Shown in pieces: positions 38,417-42,977 of a stretch of DNA of 42,977 bases. The DNA lies in IMG/VR virus record IMGVR_UViG_3300028298_000013, positions 1 to 42,977 of that record; one strand, written 5' to 3'. The DNA comes from a virus. The notes under the pieces were generated by a model. That model did not search any database. It saw only the letters and a program-made list of their open reading frames with translations, and was not told where the DNA came from. The stretch's first letter is position 1. Every line of letters begins with the position of its first letter. A program made the position numbers and the translations under genes.

Positions 38417-39067
38417 CTAATCCCTCCAATGTCTTTTAGATTCGTCCCAGCCTTCCATTTTACGGAAGATGCAAAGCCCGTAACATGAGAAGATTCTGAC
38501 AAATTCAAAGTTAAATACGCCCTCGTCGATGAGTTTTTTTATAGCGTGAAAGCCTTCTTCTGCCGGTCCGAAACAATCGTGCATGATCCAGTAGCCTTTT
38601 CCTTCACCCTTGAGCTGCGGATACATGGTTTTGATCTCTTGGACGACATGCTCCGTATCATGGCATCCGTCTTGAAAGATCACGTCAAAGAGAACGTCCT
38701 TAAACGTGTCTGGAGTCAAAAGCATCGAGTCCAGCTCCCGGATATCCACCGGCAATCCTTTCGCCTCAAGCGCGGCCCGGACCTTCTCTGTCTGAACGAT
38801 ATCAATGCCGTAATACTTGTTCCCAGCCATTCCGTAACGCGTGGCGTTATCCTTGACAGCGTTCGCGAGATAATGAGCGGTGTATCCTTCCGCGTGACCG
38901 ATCTCTAGCACTTGTTCCGCGCCGATATCGCGCAGGAGGAAATACATCATCGGTCCGAAAAACGAGATCGTTGAGTTGATATTCGTGTGATGCAGCTCTT
39001 GAACTGCTTGCATAACCGGAGCTGGATACTCCCCAAAATATTCTATGTCTTTTTCATGTGTGAGCAT
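38417..39067 (-). CDS. Class I SAM-dependent methyltransferase
   Basis: Encodes 216 residues, ATG at 39067, overlapping the previous gene by 14 bases and ending one base before the next ATG. EQVLEIGHAEGYTAHYLANA is motif I, YYGIDIVQTEKVRAAL motif II, FDVIFQDGCHDTEHV motif IV and YWIMHDCFGPAEEGF follows. The pattern fits sugar or small-molecule methyltransferases as well as others. The neighbours suggest methylation of the transferred sugar (inference). Confidence 0.78.
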   Translation of the reverse strand: MLTHEKDIEYFGEYPAPVMQAVQELHHTNINSTISFFGPMMYFLLRDIGAEQVLEIGHAEGYTAHYLANAVKDNATRYGMAGNKYYGIDIVQTEKVRAALEAKGLPVDIRELDSMLLTPDTFKDVLFDVIFQDGCHDTEHVVQEIKTMYPQLKGEGKGYWIMHDCFGPAEEGFHAIKKLIDEGVFNFEFVRIFSCYGLCIFRKMEGWDESKRHWRD

Positions 39068-39614
39068 TGACCCACTCCTGTAATGGTTTAGGATCCGAAA
39101 CGTGACATTGATCGTCGCTCATTGCGGGATTCAAGAAGCCGTCCTTGTCCGCATATTGATCGTAAAGGTCAATGTAGGTATACGGAAGTTTCTTTAAGCC
39201 ATCGTTCATGCGGCGCACGAAGGAAAGACGCTCCTGATCTGATCCGAGGAAGGGATAATCCGGATTCTCCGCTTCCACGTGAGGAAGTCCATCCCGGCGT
39301 GGAGGAGGAACGCCGTAATTCACCCAAACGCGTTTTGGATCCCGGCCGACCGCGTTCGCGTCCAGAGCCAGTTTGTAATTCTCCACAAGTTTGTCGATCG
39401 TTTCCTCCCAAGGCGGGAACTTATGGATCTGACACCGGCAATCAATCTCTCCATACGAGAATACGACGACATCCTCCAAAGGAACTTTGCTGGTCATTAC
39501 CGGCTTGTAAAATCCGAAATGATAGAGCGTCATCGGTCCCGGAGAGAACGGCATTGTATTCTTGATCTTGAGCCAGCAATGCCACGCGTGAGAATCGCCA
39601 AACGTGTAGATCAT
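39054..39614 (-). CDS. SGNH-like hydrolase or acyltransferase-type protein
   Basis: 186 residues from ATG 39614, which overlaps the previous TGA (ATGA); the longer open frame to 39662 is poor. It begins MIYTFGDSHAWHCWLKIKN (GDSH block I with nucleophile Ser), has DVVVFSYGEIDCRCQIHK (block II/III-like) and ends DDQCHVSDPKPLQEW where the Asp-x-x-His catalytic pair is expected (here D-x-C-H). This is consistent with an SGNH-fold enzyme that may add or remove acyl or acetyl groups from sugars. Family fit is moderate. Confidence 0.68.
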   Translation of the reverse strand: MIYTFGDSHAWHCWLKIKNTMPFSPGPMTLYHFGFYKPVMTSKVPLEDVVVFSYGEIDCRCQIHKFPPWEETIDKLVENYKLALDANAVGRDPKRVWVNYGVPPPRRDGLPHVEAENPDYPFLGSDQERLSFVRRMNDGLKKLPYTYIDLYDQYADKDGFLNPAMSDDQCHVSDPKPLQEWVNAHT

Positions 39615-40261
39615 TTTCGGAACGCCCACGCGACCCCCTTCCCGGCCATGTTCTGATGCCATTCGTATTCAGACTCATGCTCCTCTTTGAATTGCTGCCA
39701 AACGTCGATTAGCCCGCACTCTCCGGGAGCGTCCGAGATATCATCGAACACGATCACGCCACCGGTAGCAACAAGGGAATGAACGGATTCTAGGTCCTCG
39801 CGCGCCGCGGCCTTGGAATGATCGCCATCGACGAGGATGTAATCAAAGAGATCCTTTTCGAGATAAATCATCTTCGGAAGGAAGTCTTTTGACAAGCCGA
39901 CCAAGAACTCAACTTTCTCGACCGGGAGATTAAGACACCGCAAGTTCTTCTTCACCAGCTCCGCGGAGGTGTAAGGATCGTTAAAGGGATCAATGCACAC
40001 GACTTTTTGAATCTTTAATTGATCCACGAACGAGCTGAGAAGCTGGCAGAGAGAAATCCCGGTCCTTGTTCCGATCTCTAGGATGCGCGCCGGATGTTTC
40101 GTGCTTCCAATCTCCCAAGCGAGCATATACTGATCGTAGAAATTCTCTCCGTTTCTCTGGAGATGTCCCCAATAATTTTCGTAATAACAGTCTCCGGGAT
40201 TCTCGCGTTTCAAGATCCGAAGTGTGTTAAAGATCACCGCTTGCAAGAGGATGTTAGGCAT
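39611..40261 (-). CDS. Class I SAM-dependent methyltransferase (Methyltransf_24-like)
   Basis: 216 residues from ATG 40261, overlapping the previous stop in the string ATGCCTAA, the same overlap found at the GT-A gene start. PARILEIGTRTGISLCQLLSS is motif I, KVVCIDPFNDPYTS motif II, FDYILVDGDHSKAAAREDL and GGVIVFDDISDA follow. This is the CmcI/Methyltransf_24 style. It lies between the methyltransferase-GT9 fusion and the SGNH-like gene. Substrate unknown, possibly a glycan. Confidence 0.8.
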   Translation of the reverse strand: MPNILLQAVIFNTLRILKRENPGDCYYENYWGHLQRNGENFYDQYMLAWEIGSTKHPARILEIGTRTGISLCQLLSSFVDQLKIQKVVCIDPFNDPYTSAELVKKNLRCLNLPVEKVEFLVGLSKDFLPKMIYLEKDLFDYILVDGDHSKAAAREDLESVHSLVATGGVIVFDDISDAPGECGLIDVWQQFKEEHESEYEWHQNMAGKGVAWAFRK

Positions 40262-41867
40262 GAAGCACCCCACCGAGGTAATAAAGCTCCATGGCCCGGA
40301 CGATATCTTCCGGCCGGATCATATCCATACAGAGAGGAACGCCGGAGACAAGATGCTTACATTCCTCCGTCTTGGATTGCCAGCAGCCGTCATACAGCGC
40401 GCAATCCATCGTTCCATTCGTATAGAGGAACCGATGGGATGGATAAAGCTCCCAGCGCGTCCCTTCCCGGCCTCCGGCGACAACGACGCATGGTTTCTCT
40501 AAGGCTGCGGCAATGTGCATAGCGAAGGAAACGCATGAAAGAACGCCCTCCGCTTTCTCGATCACTCGAAATAGATCCCGGATGCCAGTTTTTCCTCGTA
40601 AGTCGATGGCGCCGCTCAATGGTTTGTGATTGTGTTCGGCCTGTCCGACTTGCACGAGCTTAACATCCGGGAATTTTGACGCCCATAAATCCACCACTTC
40701 CTGCCAGCGGTGATATTGCTTGAGCGTGTAATCTGATTTTGAGCCGGCGTTAATGACCCAATATTTTCCGTCATAGCCGGTGTGTTTTAGGACCGGGCTG
40801 GGCCATAATTTCTCGTCCTGCGTCAAAAACACGTCTGGAAGTAATCCGACGCGGGGTATCTCAAGGTCTAAGACCGTTTCGAGATATTTCCTGTGACCAT
40901 CACTAAAGTGCCGACCACTCGCGCCGGATTTATTTATCTCCGGATAGTGCATGTCAATGACTTGCCCGACTCCGTTCAGTTTCGTAAGGAAAGGACTGTT
41001 CTCAAAGATCTCGTTGCAAGGTGTGTCAACGTCGATATAGAATTTATTGCCATGCGCGTCATGCAACGCGCGGATCGCGACGGACATGACGAGAACATCA
41101 CCCGGAGAAAGTCTGTTTCTGAGGATAATCCCGCGTTTTGAGGGTAGAGGAGAACACTCCCGACCGGTAGATACCGCGGCAGAGAGCGGTGTAGCGTCAA
41201 AATCATTCTGCAATTTAGGCCGGGAGCGGAAAACCTTCGCTGGATGCGGTAAATCGCCCCAGATCATACGCTCCACGACCGGCTCTAAGGCCGTTGTACG
41301 CTCGAAAAGATCGCTTTCTTCCGTGAAAAATCGGGATATTTCCTCGCGGATGTTCACGCCCAAGAAACGATCGTCAAAAAATCCACCTCCGTCAAATCGG
41401 ATTGCCATTCGATAGTCGGATGACGCGTAAATGAGGAGTCCACCGGGCTTGAGAAAGGTGTGGATCCGTGATAAGACATCTCGTAATTCAATAGCGGGGA
41501 CATGCTGGAGACAATAGATGCAGTATACAAGGTCCACCTTCTGATTTAATTCGTTTGGAAGGATTGGAATGAACCGGCTATCGTTGACGTATTCTTTCGC
41601 GATCTTGAGCTGATGCGCGGATGCGTCAAGGCCGAGGACCGTCACGTTTGGATCTTGTTTGAGGATTTCTTTCGCGAGCCGGCCGACCCCGGTCCCATAA
41701 TCGAGAATCGTGAATCCAGCTTTGCTTTCCGCTCTCTCTAGGATCGCTTTCGCGAACACAGGAGTTTCCTTCTCCCATCGTTCTCTTGCCGGGATCCCGT
41801 TGCAATCGCCCACGGTGTTATGAATCCCTTCTTCAAGCGACTTCGCTCTGAACAGATCGTGTTCCAT
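40254..41867 (-). CDS. Methyltransferase-GT9 fusion protein
   Basis: 537 residues from ATG 41867, with AAAGGGG spaced 8; a GTG at 41876 lies within that site and is less likely. Residues 50-180 are a class I methyltransferase: FTILDYGTGVGRLAKEIL (motif I), VTVLGLDASAHQL, VDLVYCIYCLQHVP and KPGGLLIYASSDYRM. From about residue 245 to the end is a GT9-type domain: GIILRNRLSPGDVLVMSVAIRALHD, YWVINAGSKSDYTLKQ, KLVQVGQAEHNH, HIAAALEKPCVVVAGGREG and DGCWQSKTEECKHL. Fusion of sugar transfer and methylation suggests one modified glycan. Confidence 0.82.
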   Translation of the reverse strand: MEHDLFRAKSLEEGIHNTVGDCNGIPARERWEKETPVFAKAILERAESKAGFTILDYGTGVGRLAKEILKQDPNVTVLGLDASAHQLKIAKEYVNDSRFIPILPNELNQKVDLVYCIYCLQHVPAIELRDVLSRIHTFLKPGGLLIYASSDYRMAIRFDGGGFFDDRFLGVNIREEISRFFTEESDLFERTTALEPVVERMIWGDLPHPAKVFRSRPKLQNDFDATPLSAAVSTGRECSPLPSKRGIILRNRLSPGDVLVMSVAIRALHDAHGNKFYIDVDTPCNEIFENSPFLTKLNGVGQVIDMHYPEINKSGASGRHFSDGHRKYLETVLDLEIPRVGLLPDVFLTQDEKLWPSPVLKHTGYDGKYWVINAGSKSDYTLKQYHRWQEVVDLWASKFPDVKLVQVGQAEHNHKPLSGAIDLRGKTGIRDLFRVIEKAEGVLSCVSFAMHIAAALEKPCVVVAGGREGTRWELYPSHRFLYTNGTMDCALYDGCWQSKTEECKHLVSGVPLCMDMIRPEDIVRAMELYYLGGVLHA

Positions 41868-41875
41868 TTCAATCA

Positions 41876-41889
41876 CCCCTTTTTATGTG
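41876..41889 (-). promoter_or_regulatory. Leader motif CACATAAAAAGGGG, copy 3
   Basis: The third copy of the motif seen at 406-418 and 794-806. It lies directly before the start of the methyltransferase-GT9 gene and provides its Shine-Dalgarno. It follows a hairpin at 41901-41935, the same hairpin-then-motif order as upstream of the gene at 396. Confidence 0.4.
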
Positions 41890-41900
41890 TGTGAGGTTAG

Positions 41901-41935
41901 GGGGCGCGTACCCCACAGAGTGAGGTACGCCTCCC
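41901..41935 (-). terminator. Hairpin between the 105-residue gene and the cassette
   Basis: Bases 906-912 of this kilobase (41906-41912) pair perfectly with 41924-41930. The stem extends outward by 41901-41904 with 41932-41935 across one mismatch, around an 11-base loop. It lies 6 bases after the stop at 41942 and 12 bases before the leader motif. No T-run follows on the minus strand. Weak termination, RNA processing or message stabilisation are possible. Confidence 0.55.
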
Positions 41936-41941
41936 GTTTTA

Positions 41942-42259
41942 TTAACCGTTCCCGTCATATCCGATCGCGCAATCCATCTCTCCCGCGGTTAAAGACGGGA
42001 GATAATACAAGCCATCAACAAACTGAAGGCCGACTGATGGAAGAACGACGTTTATTCCGGAATTATTCGCCTCGTTCAAAGTGACTTGACAGATGAGTTT
42101 AGCGCTTGCGCCAACCCCATCATACAAAAACACTTTGTTTCCGGCGGTGACTCCGCGCCAACTCAAGAACACCGAGTAAAGATTTCCGACCCCGGTCATT
42201 ACTTGAACTGCCGCGGATGCAACCTTCGAGAACTTCACTCCTTGCGGTCTGGTAGCCAT
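41942..42259 (-). CDS. Small structural-type protein, 105 residues
   Basis: ATG at 42259 with AAAGGGGGATG. The sequence is beta-rich and Gly/Val/Ala-rich (AAVQVMTGVGNLYSVFLSWRG, KVFLYDGVGASAKLICQVTLNE, GLQFVDGLYYLPS, MDCAIGYDG), resembling small phage decoration or tail accessory proteins. It is between the poly-serine gene and the sugar cassette. No family is certain. Confidence 0.75.
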   Translation of the reverse strand: MATRPQGVKFSKVASAAVQVMTGVGNLYSVFLSWRGVTAGNKVFLYDGVGASAKLICQVTLNEANNSGINVVLPSVGLQFVDGLYYLPSLTAGEMDCAIGYDGNG

Positions 42260-42270
42260 AGCATCCCCCT

Positions 42271-42977
42271 TTAGGCGCTAACACTCGACGAGGATGAACT
42301 CGACGAGGAGCTTGACGAACTCGACGAACTCGACGAGGACGAGGATGAACTGCGGCTGGACGAGGAGCTACTCGATGAACTGCTGGATCTGCTTGAACTC
42401 GAAGAACTTGAGGAACTCCGAGAACTGGAGGAGCTTGAGCTTGAGCGACTCGAAGAACTTGAGGAGCTGCTCGAACTAGAAAAACTCGTCCCGGAGGAAC
42501 TTGAGGATGAGCTTCTACTTGACGAGGAACTACTCGAAGAACTGGAGCTGCTCGAACTCGACGAGGAAGAACTCGAACTCGATGAAGAACTGCTCGAACT
42601 CGATTTGCTGCTTGAGGAACTGGAGCTTGAGGAGCTTGAACTGGATCCGGACTCAACGATATCTGAAACGGCGAACGCGGACTTGTAATCTGTTCCGGTC
42701 ACTCCAAGATCGCTATCAAGTGACCCTAGAACCGCGTTAAACATCTCAATCCAGAGATCGCAAAAGCTGACGAGCGTCACGAAAGAGTATCCGTTTGCTT
42801 GAATCTCGGATCCATATTCCCCAACAGCGCGTCTTTTTACTTCCGTGGTGGAGATCTTCCGCATGGTAAATGCGGTCGTTCCATTCACGGTTGTATCTGC
42901 GGCGAGAGTGGTGCAAAGAGCGTTAAAATTAACGAACAGCTTCCTGAGCATTGGATAAAGAGCTGCCCACGCCATTC
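42271..42977 (-). CDS. Poly-serine virion-type protein, C-terminal part (starts across the join at 396)
   Basis: The frame runs from the window end to a stop at 42271 and joins the reading frame at 1-396, giving about 313 residues. This end encodes the remaining part of the N-terminal domain (VGEYGSEIQANGYSFVTLVSF, LWIEMFNAVLGSLDSDLG). It then encodes a serine tract of about 120 residues from VESG, interrupted by single Lys, Arg, Gly-Thr and Phe, ending SVSA. An internal Met at 42975 is an artefact of the window edge, not the true start. The gene lies on the opposite side of the sugar cassette from the other poly-serine genes. Confidence 0.85.
   Translation of the reverse strand, partial: MAWAALYPMLRKLFVNFNALCTTLAADTTVNGTTAFTMRKISTTEVKRRAVGEYGSEIQANGYSFVTLVSFCDLWIEMFNAVLGSLDSDLGVTGTDYKSAFAVSDIVESGSSSSSSSSSSSSSKSSSSSSSSSSSSSSSSSSSSSSSSSSSSSRSSSSSSSGTSFSSSSSSSSSSSRSSSSSSSSRSSSSSSSSSRSSSSSSSSSSSRSSSSSSSSSSSSSSSSSSSSSSSVSA
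42817..42977. repeat. Terminal direct repeat, copy 2 (circular join)
   Basis: Matches 1-161 except for C at 42943 where position 127 has T. Both copies encode the same part of the poly-serine protein, and the difference is silent (Arg). It marks the point where the two ends of the contig overlap. Confidence 0.9.

Noticed and set aside
42271-42975. Stand-alone 234-residue protein starting at 42975
   Set aside because: The frame continues across the circular join to a well-supported start at 396, so this Met is internal.

Overview
The window looks like one complete tailed-phage genome, or a nearly complete one, assembled as a circle. Bases 1-161 recur at 42817-42977 with one synonymous T/C difference, and a serine-rich gene runs across the join, so the unique length is about 42,816 bp. 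Every supportable gene is on the minus strand. Genes are tightly packed with many ATGA-type overlaps, have clear Shine-Dalgarno sites, and use the standard bacterial code with TAA, TAG and TGA all acting as stops. I found no tRNA, rRNA, integrase, CRISPR array or insertion sequence. The hallmark set (large terminase, P22-like portal, N4-gp56-type capsid protein, adaptor and beta-rich tail hub, no tape measure or sheath) suggests a podovirus of an unidentified bacterium. No DNA polymerase, primase or helicase was recognised, so replication probably relies on the host.

In transcription order (falling coordinates): 16353-14219 holds small membrane proteins, a lipoprotein and a secreted RlpA-like protein, the probable lysis region. 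14229-11097 is the recombination and replication block: a Bet/RecT annealing protein, a PD-(D/E)XK nuclease, a coiled-coil protein, a helix-turn-helix protein and a replication-initiator-like protein whose gene carries an 11-bp iteron-like array. 11100-7131 is a run of small, mostly unknown genes, including several micro-ORFs, one nonsense-interrupted gene, a DUF1064-like nuclease, a degenerate DHH-family protein and an NrdR-type zinc ribbon. A sigma70-like promoter, an 11-codon mini-ORF and a perfect intrinsic terminator sit at 7057-6953, just before the packaging and head genes (small-terminase candidate, TerL, portal, scaffold, capsid; 6899-824).

Past the capsid gene, reading through the join, come small virion-like genes, then an eight-protein-domain carbohydrate and methyl-transfer cassette (41867-35483): a methyltransferase-GT9 fusion, a methyltransferase, an SGNH-like protein, a second methyltransferase, a tandem double methyltransferase, a DAD-motif glycosyltransferase and a stand-alone GT9. 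It is flanked on both sides by genes for poly-serine virion-type proteins. Three more poly-serine genes, two related beta-rich GGGxW proteins and a YkgJ-like cysteine protein follow (35519-29721). Then come the adaptor, fibre-like protein, tail hub, cupin-like protein, two ejection-protein candidates and a 2,539-residue polyvalent protein (29711-16365).

The most interesting proposal is that this phage glycosylates, and perhaps methylates or acylates, its own poly-serine tail or fibre arms using the adjacent cassette. That is inferred from gene neighbourhood and from the chemistry of serine O-glycosylation; it has not been shown.
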